Shown: positions 45,399-55,436, counted from the stretch's first letter. The stretch: 64,000 bases of DNA from Pedobacter cryotolerans (GCF_005116475.1 NZ_SWBO01000003.1:1-64000), one strand, 5' to 3'. Translations and numbers: made by a program. Notes: generated by a model from the letters alone, not told the origin.

Positions 45399-46361
45399 CT
45401 ATTTCTTCAACCCAATTTCTCTTAAACGCTCATCTAAATATTCTCCAGCCGTCATGTCGCTGTATACTTTTGGATGTTCAGCATCAATAGTTGATGGCAA
45501 ACTTGTTAAATCCATATTGCTACGTGGATGCAAGAAAAACGGAACTGAAAAACGTGAAGTTTTCATTAATTCGCGTGGCGGATTGACTACTCTATGCGTG
45601 GTAGATTTTAGTTTATTATTGGTTAAACGTTGCAACATATCGCCAACATTTACCACAATATCCGTATGTTCAGCTTTAATGGCCAACCACTCTTGATTTG
45701 CAGTTAGAACCTCCAAACCATCGGCACTAGCGCCAATTAATAAAGTAATTAAGTTAATGTCTTCGTGTGCTCCTGCCCTAACAGCATCATCAGGTAATTC
45801 ATCAGGGTTTTCGATTGGAAAATAATGGATGCCTCGTAAAATAGAGTTTCCATTGTGTACATGTTCATCGAAATAATTAACTGGCAATTCTAAATAAGTT
45901 GCAATGGCTCTTAGCAAATGCTTTCCGTTTTCTTCTAACTTCTGGTAAATTTCTCTCGTAACTTTGTTAAATTCTGGAATTTCTTCCAAAACTTCATTAT
46001 CAGGATATTCACTTTTAATGGGATCACCATCGCTTACCTCATTTCCAATTTGCCAAAACTCTTTCAAATCGGCAGTTTTTGCACCTTTTGCGGTTTCTTT
46101 ACCAGCACTTGTGTAACCACGTTGCCCAGCCAATTCTACCTTTTCGTATTTACGTTTTATTTCTACCGGCAAGGCAAATGCAGCCTTTATGTTTTGGTAT
46201 AATTGATCAATTAAATCTTGACTTAAGCCGTGGTTAGTAATAGTTACAAAACCCGATTCGTTAAAAGCTCTTCCTAAATCGTCAGAAAACTTTTTGCGTT
46301 GCTCTTCATTGCCATTAATGTAACTGCCTAAATCTAGACATGGAATATACGGTGTAGACAT
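45399..46361 (-). CDS. Isopenicillin N synthase-like 2OG-Fe(II) oxygenase
   Basis: 320 residues. The double-stranded beta-helix has the iron triad His199-x-Asp201 (GAHEDINLITLL) and His256 (STTHRVVNP) and Arg270-x-Ser272 for 2-oxoglutarate. The N-terminal part (IPCLDLGSYINGN, SGFVTITNHG) is DIOX_N-like. The substrate is not known; it acts in the cytoplasm on a small molecule. Monocistronic on the minus strand. Confidence 0.9.
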   Translation of the reverse strand: MSTPYIPCLDLGSYINGNEEQRKKFSDDLGRAFNESGFVTITNHGLSQDLIDQLYQNIKAAFALPVEIKRKYEKVELAGQRGYTSAGKETAKGAKTADLKEFWQIGNEVSDGDPIKSEYPDNEVLEEIPEFNKVTREIYQKLEENGKHLLRAIATYLELPVNYFDEHVHNGNSILRGIHYFPIENPDELPDDAVRAGAHEDINLITLLIGASADGLEVLTANQEWLAIKAEHTDIVVNVGDMLQRLTNNKLKSTTHRVVNPPRELMKTSRFSVPFFLHPRSNMDLTSLPSTIDAEHPKVYSDMTAGEYLDERLREIGLKK

Positions 46362-46582
46362 ATTGTTTTTATTTTAATGAATAGTTAAATTTAGAAAAGA
46401 TATGTTAATAAATCGCTTTGCACGAAATAATACCTACCTAAAAACTTAAAAAACAAAAGGTTAAGTTATTCACAAATTAATTATTTATACTTAAAATAAG
46501 CAAAAGCAGTTGATTTATTCATTTTTTAAGCTCACAATCTTTATTATTAATTTTTACGTATTATTACTTAGCAAATGATAAA

Positions 46583-47182
46583 ATGAAATACATAACTACC
46601 ATAGTACTGATTATACTTTTTATGAATGAAGCAAACGCTCAAAAGCAAAAAAATCAAAAAGCTACTTTCGGGATGGGTTGTTTCTGGTGCACCGAAGCAC
46701 TTTTTCAACGTTTAAATGGAGTTGCATCTGTTGCATCTGGTTACGAAGGCGGCGATATACCTAACCCAACTTATGATGATGTTTGTACGGGAACAACAAA
46801 CCATGCAGAGGTGATTGAAATTACTTATGACCCGGCCAAAATTACCTACGATGAATTGTTAGAGGTATTTTGGAAAAGCCATGACCCTACAACATTAAAC
46901 AGACAAGGTGCTGATGTGGGCACACAATACCGTTCGGTGGTATTTTACCATAGTGAAGAACAAAAAGCGACTGCCGAAAAATACAAAGCTGAGTTAAATA
47001 AAACGAATGCTTTTGGCAAAGCCGTTGTTACAGAAATTAGCAAGGCTGATGTTTTTTATGAGGCAGAAAATTACCACCAGAATTATTTTCTTAAAAATGG
47101 CGAGTTACCCTATTGCAGATTAGTAATTTTACCAAAAATGGATAAATTAGAAAAGCTTTTTAAAGCAAAGCTGAAAAATTAA
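46583..47182 (+). CDS. msrA: Exported peptide methionine sulfoxide reductase A
   Basis: 199 residues. The signal-like start ends near NEANAQ, then the MsrA signature GMGCFWCTEALFQRLNGV with catalytic Cys, GYEGG, and the later YDELLEVFWKSHDPT and GTQYRSVVFYHSEEQ. It reduces the S-epimer of methionine sulfoxide; the signal peptide suggests periplasmic protein repair. Closed by a hairpin at 47189-47229. Confidence 0.93.
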   Translation: MKYITTIVLIILFMNEANAQKQKNQKATFGMGCFWCTEALFQRLNGVASVASGYEGGDIPNPTYDDVCTGTTNHAEVIEITYDPAKITYDELLEVFWKSHDPTTLNRQGADVGTQYRSVVFYHSEEQKATAEKYKAELNKTNAFGKAVVTEISKADVFYEAENYHQNYFLKNGELPYCRLVILPKMDKLEKLFKAKLKN

Positions 47183-47188
47183 TTGATA

Positions 47189-47229
47189 GCCACAAATCAT
47201 CTACCTATCTAATAATGATGATTTGTGGC
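47189..47229. terminator. Hairpin between convergent msrA and outer-membrane protein genes
   Basis: GCCACAAATCATC (47189-47201) pairs perfectly over 13 bp with GATGATTTGTGGC (47217-47229). T runs are weak on both strands, so it may act as a terminator or as an mRNA end stabiliser. Confidence 0.6.
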
Positions 47230-47235
47230 AATAAT

Positions 47236-48186
47236 TTATAAACCAATTTTTATTCCGGCATTAACACCTAAACCACCAATGTTAATGTATGATTTCAATT
47301 CATCACTTGGTTTGGTTGGGTCATATCCGGCTGTGCCGGGTACGTTAGAACTTGGTGTTAAGCGTTTACTAAAATTTGTTTCTCTTGTTCCCGTTGGCAA
47401 GTCATTTAAACCTACATTAACTTGCGATCCATTAGCCAATGTACCCGTTGCCGAAAAAGCTGTAATTTCTTTACTATCACTATTTACAGACACATTTCTA
47501 TATTCTATCTCGCTAAAGAAACTGATATTTTTACCTATTGGATAATTGAAACCTGCAGCTCCTAAAAATCCAACGGTTGGTTTTGGCTTAACGCGTTCTG
47601 TTCTTGTTAATTCTACTGCGGCAAAATTGGGATTTACTGTTCTGGCAATTGTTCCAGTCTGATCGCTCACGGCAGTATTTATATCCAAATAACCGAAAAC
47701 AGGTAAAACAGCTCCCAATTTTAGGTATGGTTTAAATTTCTTTTCTGTAGGTAAATGAAATACCAATGAGGGCGTTAAATCTATTGCAGTAACTTGACCT
47801 ACGGATTTTAAACTCAGCACTTCATTGTTACCGATAAATCCGCTTTGCCTTGCCATCATATTTTCTTCACTTTTAAAAAAATTAGCGCCCATTTCTACAG
47901 CAACTATTTCGTTAAACCTAAAGCCACCCATTACTCCAGCACGCCAACCTTGGCCAAATGAACCAGTAATTGTCTCTTCCGAAATTCGAGTTTGCGCACC
48001 AGTGTTCGGATTGATAGAAAAAACATAATCTCTTGGTTGTAGTGAACCAACATTCGGAAACTCAACGGGAGTTACCTTTAAAAAATAGCTTCCGGTGGGT
48101 TTTAAATAAAAACCTCTTCCTTCTTGGGCAAATGTAGTGAGAGACGCTCCTGCTAAAAGTAATGCAGACAAAACAAGCTTTTTCAT
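47236..48186 (-). CDS. Outer-membrane beta-barrel protein
   Basis: 316 residues. A signal peptide (MKKLVLSALLLAGASLTTFAQ) precedes alternating hydrophobic/polar strands such as NEIVAVEMGANFFKSEE, KFKPYLKLGAVLPVFGY and KNISFFSEIEYRNVS, and it ends in INIGGLGVNAGIKIGL with a C-terminal beta-signal. The ATG at 48186 is chosen as the signal peptide start. The barrel size suggests 8-12 strands. Function unknown. Confidence 0.85.
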   Translation of the reverse strand: MKKLVLSALLLAGASLTTFAQEGRGFYLKPTGSYFLKVTPVEFPNVGSLQPRDYVFSINPNTGAQTRISEETITGSFGQGWRAGVMGGFRFNEIVAVEMGANFFKSEENMMARQSGFIGNNEVLSLKSVGQVTAIDLTPSLVFHLPTEKKFKPYLKLGAVLPVFGYLDINTAVSDQTGTIARTVNPNFAAVELTRTERVKPKPTVGFLGAAGFNYPIGKNISFFSEIEYRNVSVNSDSKEITAFSATGTLANGSQVNVGLNDLPTGTRETNFSKRLTPSSNVPGTAGYDPTKPSDELKSYINIGGLGVNAGIKIGL

Positions 48187-48314
48187 AATATAAGATTTAA
48201 ATAAAGCCAGCATTTTGTTATGCTAACATAATATACTTAACGCTTTATATTCCTTAAATGTTTCAATTTGATGTGTAAGCTTATCATCGAATCGTCATAA
48301 GTGTTTAAACATTA

Positions 48315-48344
48315 GTTGATTTAATTTTAAACGATTTACTTTTG
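48315..48344 (+). promoter_or_regulatory. Promoter and possible operator of the TetR/nitroreductase pair
   Basis: TACTTTTG at 48337-48344 matches TAnnTTTG, with GTTG at 48315-48318 in the -33 position. Palindromes TGTTTAAACA (48302-48311) and GTTAAC (48351-48356) flank it and are plausible TetR autoregulation sites. Confidence 0.45.
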
Positions 48345-48366
48345 CTAACAGTGTTAACTTAACCGC

Positions 48367-48966
48367 ATGGCGATTTCAGAAAAACGACTACGACAAAAAG
48401 AGCAACTTAGAGATTCTATTCTTGAAGCGGCTAAATCAATCATTTTAAAAGAAGGTTGGCAGTCGGTATCTATGAGAAAAATTGCTGATGCGATAAATTA
48501 TAGTTTACCTGTAGTTTACAATCATTTTGAAAGCAAGGATGCCATTTTAGAAGAGTTTGTGAGACAAGGTTTTGATCTTTTAAGCGAAACAGTATTAGCG
48601 GCTAAAGGTAAATTGCTACAACCCGAAGAACAGTTAAATGAAATGGCCATCGCTTATTTTAAGTTTGCATTTGAGCAACGAGAATATTATCAAATGATGT
48701 TTGGTTTAGGAATGCCAAGTTGCGAAAGGGTTAAACAAATTACAGAAATAGGAAACTTTAGCAACATTTTAATTGATACCATTAAAAATTTGGGCAATTT
48801 TTCTGACACTAACGAACTCATTTTATTGAAATTCCACACGTTATGGTCAATTCTACATGGTTTAAGTTCAATAAACATGGTGAGTATGACAGCTACACCA
48901 AATGAAATGCAACAAAGAGTTTTACAAGATGCCATAAAAGGCTTCATTAAAAATATTAACGACTAG
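48367..48966 (+). CDS. TetR/AcrR-family transcriptional regulator
   Basis: 199 residues. The N-terminal helix-turn-helix (about 10-60) shows SVSMRKIADAINYSLPVVYN and HFESKDAILEEFVRQG. The C-terminal ligand domain (about 80-195) is typical of the WHG-domain branch with HTLWSILHGLSSINMV. It sits 24 bases before a nitroreductase-type gene, which it probably controls, and likely regulates itself. Confidence 0.92.
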   Translation: MAISEKRLRQKEQLRDSILEAAKSIILKEGWQSVSMRKIADAINYSLPVVYNHFESKDAILEEFVRQGFDLLSETVLAAKGKLLQPEEQLNEMAIAYFKFAFEQREYYQMMFGLGMPSCERVKQITEIGNFSNILIDTIKNLGNFSDTNELILLKFHTLWSILHGLSSINMVSMTATPNEMQQRVLQDAIKGFIKNIND

Positions 48967-48990
48967 AATTTAAATATATCACATACAACA

Positions 48991-49623
48991 ATGAGCATAA
49001 TAGAATCCCTTAACTGGCGCTACGCCACTAAAAAAATGAACGGCAATGCTGTTCCGCAAGACAAAGTAGATCAAATTATCGAAGCAACACGTTTAGCTCC
49101 AACCTCTTCTGGTCTGCAGCCATTCAGATTAATTGTAATTACCAATCAAGAATTAAAAGAAAAATTAGTTCCGGCTTCATTTAACCAAGCACAAATAGCA
49201 GATAGCTCACATTTATTGGTTTTTGCAGCGTGGGATAATTATACCGAAGAACGCATTAATAACGTGTTTGCAAATATGCATAAAGAACGTGGTACTCCAC
49301 CAGAATCAACTGCTGATTACCAAAAAATGCTGATTAATAGCTATGTTCCACGTCCAGAAGAAGTAAACTTTAACCATGCTGCTCGTCAGGCTTATATTGC
49401 TTTAGGTATGGCCCTTACAGAGGCTGCAGAGTTAAAAGTTGATGCAACACCAATGGAAGGATTTGATGCAGATCAATTCGATGAGTTTTTAGGATTAAGA
49501 GCAAAAGGATTAAAAAGTGTTGTGATCTTACCTTTAGGCTACCGCGATGAAAGTGGCGATTGGTTAGCTGGATTGAAAAAGGTACGTACTCCATTATCAG
49601 AATTTGTAATCGAGTTTAATTAA
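48991..49623 (+). CDS. NAD(P)H-dependent oxidoreductase of the nitroreductase family
   Basis: 210 residues. SLNWRYATKKMNGN and ATRLAPTSSGLQPFRLIVIT are FMN-binding signatures of NfsB/DrgA-type nitroreductases, followed by ARQAYIALGMALTEAAELK and a flavin-contacting end. The enzyme reduces quinones or nitro compounds with FMN. Cotranscribed with the TetR regulator upstream, which suggests induction by an electrophile or toxin. Confidence 0.92.
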   Translation: MSIIESLNWRYATKKMNGNAVPQDKVDQIIEATRLAPTSSGLQPFRLIVITNQELKEKLVPASFNQAQIADSSHLLVFAAWDNYTEERINNVFANMHKERGTPPESTADYQKMLINSYVPRPEEVNFNHAARQAYIALGMALTEAAELKVDATPMEGFDADQFDEFLGLRAKGLKSVVILPLGYRDESGDWLAGLKKVRTPLSEFVIEFN

Positions 49624-49829
49624 TTTAACAACCTGAGTTCGATTATTAATCTGTAATTGGGCTTCATATAAGCAGTTTATTGCGGTTTTAACCACCCCGC
49701 CTTTCAGGCACCCCTCCAAAGGAGGGGAATGGAGGTCGTAATTCCCTCCGACACGTCGGAGGGTGGTCGCAGACCGGGGTGTTATAAAACGATCATATTA
49801 ATCGAACTCAGGTTAATACTGTTTAAATT
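49624..49829. repeat. Nested palindromic element in a 343-bp spacer
   Basis: AACCTGAGTTCGATTA (49630-49645) and TAATCGAACTCAGGTT (49799-49814) are a perfect 16-bp inverted repeat bounding 185 bp. Inside lie CACCCCG/CGGGGTG (49693-49699/49775-49781), CCCCTCCaaaGGAGGGG (49711-49727) and CCCTCCGACacGTCGGAGGG (49744-49763). It has no coding potential and resembles a MITE or folded RNA element. The region from 49861 to the next gene at 49967 holds nothing recognisable. Confidence 0.75.
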
Positions 49830-49867
49830 AAAACGGATGTCTTGCAAAAGCGTCCGTTTTTTTGTTT
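49830..49867 (+). terminator. Terminator before the large exported protein
   Basis: AAAACGGA (49830-49837) pairs with TCCGTTTT (49853-49860), followed by TTTG. It probably ends transcripts from the TetR/nitroreductase pair after the palindromic element. Confidence 0.6.
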
Positions 49868-49966
49868 AGCATAAATGTAAAATTATGTTAAAGATCAGTT
49901 ACAATGCTTATCCATCAGGCAATAATCAATATATTAGCGAATATATAACACGCATAATTTAATTTA

Positions 49967-52693
49967 ATGAGACTAACAAGAATTCTATTTACAATAATTG
50001 CTTTCCTATTTATAGCTCAATTAAATGCTTTTGCTCAAGATGCAGATAGTATTGCACTAAGTAACATCCTTGCCAAAACCAAAAAACTATCAGACGAACA
50101 ACCTGTAGAAAAAGTATACTTACATTTTGATAAGCCCTATTACGCAGTTGCAGATACCATGTGGTTTAAAGCTTATGTAACCATTGAACAAAATATACCA
50201 TCGCCTTTAAGCAAAATAGTTTATGTTGATGTTTATACAGACCAAGATTCGTTAGTTCAAAGCTTAAGATTACCGCTTAAAAATAGCGTGGCTTATGGCC
50301 AAATTCCATTAAACATGCAAAACTTTAAGCAAGGCAACTATTATGTAAGAGCTTATACTTTATGGATGTTAAACTTTAGCGACTCTTATTTTTTTTCTAA
50401 ACCTATAGTTTTGGGTGAGGCAATTGATAAGCAATTGATTACTAACATTAGTTTTAACAATGAACAAACTGATAAAGGAATTAAAACTACAGCAAAAATT
50501 CAGTTTAGAGATTTAACTAAAAAGCCTTATGCCAATAAAACTGTAAATTGGAGAGTACTATCTAATTTTGATGAATACACCAGAGGAAGAGGTACAACAG
50601 ACCAAAATGGAATTATTACGGTTACATTTAATAGTAAAGTAGGAGAACCAATTAATAGAGGTAATATACTTACAGACATTGCCATTGCCGATAAAGAAAC
50701 TGCATCTGCCTCATTTAAATTAAAACAAACCCTTAACGATATTGATTTTCAGTTTTTCCCGGAGGGAGGAGAATTTATTAATGGCATTCCAAACCAAATG
50801 GGATTTAAAGCATTAAAGGTTTCTGGTTTAGGTATCGATGCAAAAGGAACCATTACTGATGATCAGAATAATGAAATTACAGCATTTACAACATCAAATG
50901 CGGGCATGGGCTCATTCTTTATAACCCCAGAAACTGGTAAAAATTACAAAGCAAAAGTAACATTTAAAGATGGCTCAATTAAGACTTATAATTTACCTAA
51001 ATCTGCCGCATCAGGCATAACTTTACAGGTAATTAATTCTACTGATGAATTTATCAATTTAAAAATATTAGCCAATACTGCTTATTACGAAGCTAATAAA
51101 GACAAAGTTTTCTTTCTAGTTGCGCAAAACAGTAACGTTACCTATTATGCAGCAAAAGCAAGCCTTAAAAATCAAATCATTATTACTAAAATTCCAAAAA
51201 AGAATTTTCCATCAGGCATTGCTCAAATTACATTATTTAATGCTAACAGCGAAGCAATTAGCGAGCGATTAGCTTTTGTGATGCATAAAGAGGCAATGAA
51301 TTTAACGTTAAAAACTGATTTGCCTAGTTACAAACCTCGCCAAAAGGTTAAAATGACGGTTGATGCAAAAAGTGCTGGATTACCTATCGTAGGTGATTTT
51401 TCTATTGCGGTAATTGATGAGCAAAAAGTACCTACCGATGAGCATACAGAAACGACAATTTTAAGCGCTTTATTATTAACCTCAGATTTAAAAGGATATG
51501 TAGAAAAGCCTAATTACTATTTCACTAAAACTGATGATAAAAAAATTGCAGATTTAGATAAATTAATGCTTACCCAAGGTTATCGCAGGTTTGCTTATAA
51601 AGATATTTTGGAAGGAAAATATCCGTTAGTTAGCTATCTGCCAGAACAAGGTATTAATATTTCAGGAACTTTAAGAGATAGAACGGGTATGCCTATTAAA
51701 AAAGGTTCGGTACGTTTAATGGTTACTGGTAAGCCAATTTCTGCTCAATTACTTACCACAAATATGGGATTGTTTAATTTTCAAAATTTAAATTTCCCGG
51801 ATTCATCTCAAGTAGTAATTAGTGCAAAATACAACCCAAATGCCGCTAACTTAATGATTATGCTCGATGGAAGTCCATCTCCGGCATCGCCAAAAAACAT
51901 CAACGCACCCGATGAAATTACGAACATAGATACCATGCTATCGTCTTATTTAAATAATAGCCAAAGACAATATCGCTACCTTCGTACCTTAAAAACAGTT
52001 GAAATTAAAGGTGCTGCAATAAAAAAGCCAAGTCATGCAGACCACGGTGCTTTATCTGGTTTGAGCCCTATGCCAGATCATTTATTATCATCAGATAGAT
52101 TTAGTGGCGGATGTAATTTTCTACTAGACTGTTTAAAAACGCAGGCTACTGGTTTAACTTTTGATATCGAAAATTTTTATGTTACAAGAGATTTTAATCA
52201 AGGTAATAAAACTCCGGTACAAGTTTTTATAAACGGAACACCAGTTGATGCAAGAGATATTAATAATGTAAGTGTTGCAGATTTAGAATCTGTTGAAATA
52301 TTTTTAAGAGATGATTTAGGTACAGTTGATAGAGCTTATGGTACAAAAGGTGTTTTAGTAATTAACACCAAAAAAGCTCCTGTTGGGCAAAAAATTAGCC
52401 GTCAAGAGTTAATGGATATGATACCAAAAACAAATGTAATTTCATTTAATCCGATGGGATATACTAAAGAACGTGAATTTTATTCTCCTAAATATTTACC
52501 AAATGCGGTAATTAATAGCAACGATCTTAGAACAACGATTTATTGGAATCCGAAGGTAATAACTGATGAAAAGGGATTGGCAAACTTTGAGTTTTTTAAT
52601 GCAGATGGACGAGGATCTTACAAAGCAGTTATAGAAGGTTTTGATAAAAATGGAAACTTAGGAAGAGCTGTTTATCGTTATACGGTTAAGTAA
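49967..52693 (+). CDS. Large exported protein with MG2-like and TonB-plug-like domains
   Basis: 908 residues. Signal peptide about 1-23. An N-terminal MG2-type beta domain (EKVYLHFDKPYYAVADTMWF) and further beta repeats fill about 40-560. A carboxypeptidase-regulatory-like segment follows near 565-640. About 690-780 looks like a TonB-receptor plug: PVQVFINGTPVDARDINNVS and VEIFLRDDLGTVDRAYGTKG then VLVINTKK. No barrel follows; the C-terminal part has a second beta domain (IYWNPKVITDEKGLANFEFF). Such proteins are common in Bacteroidota and probably lie in the envelope; function unknown. Confidence 0.85.
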   Translation: MRLTRILFTIIAFLFIAQLNAFAQDADSIALSNILAKTKKLSDEQPVEKVYLHFDKPYYAVADTMWFKAYVTIEQNIPSPLSKIVYVDVYTDQDSLVQSLRLPLKNSVAYGQIPLNMQNFKQGNYYVRAYTLWMLNFSDSYFFSKPIVLGEAIDKQLITNISFNNEQTDKGIKTTAKIQFRDLTKKPYANKTVNWRVLSNFDEYTRGRGTTDQNGIITVTFNSKVGEPINRGNILTDIAIADKETASASFKLKQTLNDIDFQFFPEGGEFINGIPNQMGFKALKVSGLGIDAKGTITDDQNNEITAFTTSNAGMGSFFITPETGKNYKAKVTFKDGSIKTYNLPKSAASGITLQVINSTDEFINLKILANTAYYEANKDKVFFLVAQNSNVTYYAAKASLKNQIIITKIPKKNFPSGIAQITLFNANSEAISERLAFVMHKEAMNLTLKTDLPSYKPRQKVKMTVDAKSAGLPIVGDFSIAVIDEQKVPTDEHTETTILSALLLTSDLKGYVEKPNYYFTKTDDKKIADLDKLMLTQGYRRFAYKDILEGKYPLVSYLPEQGINISGTLRDRTGMPIKKGSVRLMVTGKPISAQLLTTNMGLFNFQNLNFPDSSQVVISAKYNPNAANLMIMLDGSPSPASPKNINAPDEITNIDTMLSSYLNNSQRQYRYLRTLKTVEIKGAAIKKPSHADHGALSGLSPMPDHLLSSDRFSGGCNFLLDCLKTQATGLTFDIENFYVTRDFNQGNKTPVQVFINGTPVDARDINNVSVADLESVEIFLRDDLGTVDRAYGTKGVLVINTKKAPVGQKISRQELMDMIPKTNVISFNPMGYTKEREFYSPKYLPNAVINSNDLRTTIYWNPKVITDEKGLANFEFFNADGRGSYKAVIEGFDKNGNLGRAVYRYTVK

Positions 52694-52729
52694 AGACTTC
52701 TTCTTAAAAACAGCAAATTCTTAAATTAT

Positions 52730-54145
52730 CTAATTAATAGCATTATTAAAATTTGCTCTAGTCCATTTAAGTTGATTGTAACCCTGTAAAAATTTGAGGC
52801 GTAACTCAATTAACTTTTCTTGTACATCTATTAATTTGTTTTCTCGACTATTGATTAAAAACAGTGAGCTTTCTCCATTGCTAAACTTAGTTTCTTCGGC
52901 TTTTAGCAAACGTTCGTAATTAATGGCATTTTGAGCGGCTAAAGTAATTTGATCATTGTAATTGCCAACCACATTTTTGTAAGTGGTAATTTTAGCGGTA
53001 ATCTCTTGTCTCTTGTAATCTGTATCTAACTGGTTTTGTTGTATTTTAATCTTCGCAATGCGATAATCTGCCCTTGCTTGCCTTAAAAATATCGGTATTT
53101 CTAATTTTAATCCATATTGATAATTATTCTGAAACAATGGAAAAAAATCAGTTCGGTAATTTTCTTTATTAAAAAAGTTATAGGTAAAATCTACTTTTGG
53201 CAATAAACTTTGAAACTTTAATCTTCGTTCGCTTTCTAAAATTTGCTGCTTTTGAAAATAATATAAAACTGATGCATGGTTACTTAATGATGCGCTATCA
53301 ATTTCAGCAATTAAAGTTAAATAATTGCTGTAAGCAACATTGTTAGTTAATGTTTCTGATGGAATAATCAACTGAGCAACATCATAAGGCTGTTGATTTT
53401 CTCTCCATAAAAAAAGCGACAATTGTTGTGTAGCTTTTACAAATTCTATATAAGCATCTTTTTGTTCTATCTCAAAACTTTGTAATTGTGTTAATGCTTC
53501 AGTTGTATCAATTGCTGCAATTTCTCCATATTGAAAAGTCTTTTTTATAAACAATAACCTATCTTGATTAATTTTTACAGCCCGGCTTTGCAATTGAAAA
53601 ACCTCGTAAGTTTTAACCCATTGCCAATAGGCATTATCAGCTTCAAGCATTAAATCATTGGTTAATAAAAGTTGCTCGGCTTCAGTCATTTGTAACGCAA
53701 ACCTCGCCTGATCTAGCAAAGCTCTTCTCTTATCATATAAAAAGTTTTTTGCCAATGGCAAGGTAATGCCGAATTGATATAATCCTCCTCTAGTCTCGCT
53801 ATTATTTAATTTTTGTCCATCAATATAATTGTAACTTCCATTCAAGTCAATACCATACCAAGTTGGTATACCTAAGGTTACATTATTTTCTTTGTAATAA
53901 TCTGTTCCATCTATGGTTTTTGCACCATTTTTTGCTGCAAACGTTGGGTCAAAATTACCTCTTGCGCTTTGTATTTCGGCTTTTGCAATTTGATTTTGCA
54001 AGCGATAACGAAATGCCATCGGATGATAATTTTTAACTACAGCCAAAAACTCCAGATGTGATAGTTTCAAAGTATCCTGACCTTTTGCCAAGGGAGCTAA
54101 ACATACCAATATTAGCAATAAGACTAAACTATTTTGCCTTTTCAT
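52730..54145 (-). CDS. TolC-family outer-membrane factor
   Basis: 471 residues. Signal peptide (about 1-22, ending AKGQ). Long coiled-coil helices fill the mature part, with repeated patterns EIQSARGNFDPTFAAKNGAK, NDLMLEADNAYWQWVKTYEV and KLIDVQEKLIELRLKFLQGY. It forms the outer-membrane channel of the export system. Its start overlaps the HlyD gene end by 17 bases, so translation is coupled. Confidence 0.9.
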   Translation of the reverse strand: MKRQNSLVLLLILVCLAPLAKGQDTLKLSHLEFLAVVKNYHPMAFRYRLQNQIAKAEIQSARGNFDPTFAAKNGAKTIDGTDYYKENNVTLGIPTWYGIDLNGSYNYIDGQKLNNSETRGGLYQFGITLPLAKNFLYDKRRALLDQARFALQMTEAEQLLLTNDLMLEADNAYWQWVKTYEVFQLQSRAVKINQDRLLFIKKTFQYGEIAAIDTTEALTQLQSFEIEQKDAYIEFVKATQQLSLFLWRENQQPYDVAQLIIPSETLTNNVAYSNYLTLIAEIDSASLSNHASVLYYFQKQQILESERRLKFQSLLPKVDFTYNFFNKENYRTDFFPLFQNNYQYGLKLEIPIFLRQARADYRIAKIKIQQNQLDTDYKRQEITAKITTYKNVVGNYNDQITLAAQNAINYERLLKAEETKFSNGESSLFLINSRENKLIDVQEKLIELRLKFLQGYNQLKWTRANFNNAIN

Positions 54146-55436
54146 CTGTACTTATAGCTTTAACGTTATAATAATCTGGCGGAAAACCATTGATATTTCG
54201 CCATAATTCGTACCAAATTGGCACATCATTTAAAATTGCAATACCTTGCACTCCAGCTCCCATTTTAATTTGGGGAGGCCATGGTTTTTGTCCTTTATCT
54301 TCAATAACTAAGGCCTTAAATAAACCATTTACGCTAATATTACTCTCAATAGCCACAACCCTACCTGTAAAAGTACCATAACTGGTATTTGGCCAACCAG
54401 AAAAAACTATTGCCGGAAAACCATCAAAAATACACATCACTTTTTGTCCATTTTTAAGTAAAGGAAGATCTACAGGCTTTACATAAATTTCTACCGCATA
54501 ATCTACTTTTTTTGGCACTATGGTTCCTATACTTTCAGTTTCTTTAAGTATTTCTCCAATACCTGCTTTACTTAGTTGTACAACTTGTCCTTCTTGCGAT
54601 GCCAACACAAAATACAAGCTTTGCCTAGCCTTGTAATTTGCCACCTGATTTTCGAGCTTAGCAATATCACCAGCGTTACCTTCTATTTGCCCCATACTCT
54701 GGAAACGCTCTCCTTCAGTTTTACTTAATTTTTCGGTATAATCTTGTATGGCTGCACTTTGCTCAATATTTACGGTTGATATTTCTTGTCGTGTTTGAGC
54801 CAATTTATTTTCTACTGCGGTTTTTTTAGCCATAGCGTTTTGAAATGAAACGCTCCTTTGCTGAAACTGAGTTAACGAAACTAAACCGTCTTCATACATT
54901 TTTTTCTGACGATTAAATTGATCTTCACTTAATTTTAATTCGTTGTTTGCTGCTACAAGCTCTGCCTCTTCGCCAATAAGTTTATTGTTTAATTGGCTAA
55001 CCTTAATTTTTAGCTGACTAAGTTTTAGTTCTCTTGAAGCATTTAATGCTGTAAGCTGACTGTTAGTTGTACCAATTTTTGCCTGATAATAATCTCTAAC
55101 ACCAATTTTTGCTTTAACTTGTTGTTGGGTTCTTTCAACCAATCTAGGATCAAGGTAATCTTCTTTTATTTCGGCTAATTGTAAAATGGTATCGCCTTTT
55201 TTAATATTGTCTCCGTTTTTAACGTGCCACTTTATAATTCTACCAGGTATAGGAGAATTAAGTTGTTGCGGACGTTGATCTTGATACAAAGTACTTACGT
55301 TTCCCCTAACTTTAATATTTTGTGTCCAGGGTAAAAACAATACAATTAAACAAGAACCCATAAAGATAAAAAACCATCTTTTTACTCTAGAGTCTCTGTG
55401 TATATGATAAATTCGATCAGTTGATTTTAATTTCAT
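54129..55436 (-). CDS. HlyD-family secretion adaptor
   Basis: 435 residues. A short cytoplasmic start, one membrane helix (about 20-39, KRWFFIFMGSCLIVLFLPWT), then a lipoyl half (IPGRIIKWHVKNGDNIKKGD), long coiled-coil hairpin (about 100-270) and a second lipoyl half with LASQEGQVVQLSKAGIGEIL. It bridges an inner-membrane ABC transporter and TolC. Gene spacing to the ABC gene is 15 bases. Confidence 0.9.
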   Translation of the reverse strand: MKLKSTDRIYHIHRDSRVKRWFFIFMGSCLIVLFLPWTQNIKVRGNVSTLYQDQRPQQLNSPIPGRIIKWHVKNGDNIKKGDTILQLAEIKEDYLDPRLVERTQQQVKAKIGVRDYYQAKIGTTNSQLTALNASRELKLSQLKIKVSQLNNKLIGEEAELVAANNELKLSEDQFNRQKKMYEDGLVSLTQFQQRSVSFQNAMAKKTAVENKLAQTRQEISTVNIEQSAAIQDYTEKLSKTEGERFQSMGQIEGNAGDIAKLENQVANYKARQSLYFVLASQEGQVVQLSKAGIGEILKETESIGTIVPKKVDYAVEIYVKPVDLPLLKNGQKVMCIFDGFPAIVFSGWPNTSYGTFTGRVVAIESNISVNGLFKALVIEDKGQKPWPPQIKMGAGVQGIAILNDVPIWYELWRNINGFPPDYYNVKAISTDEKAK

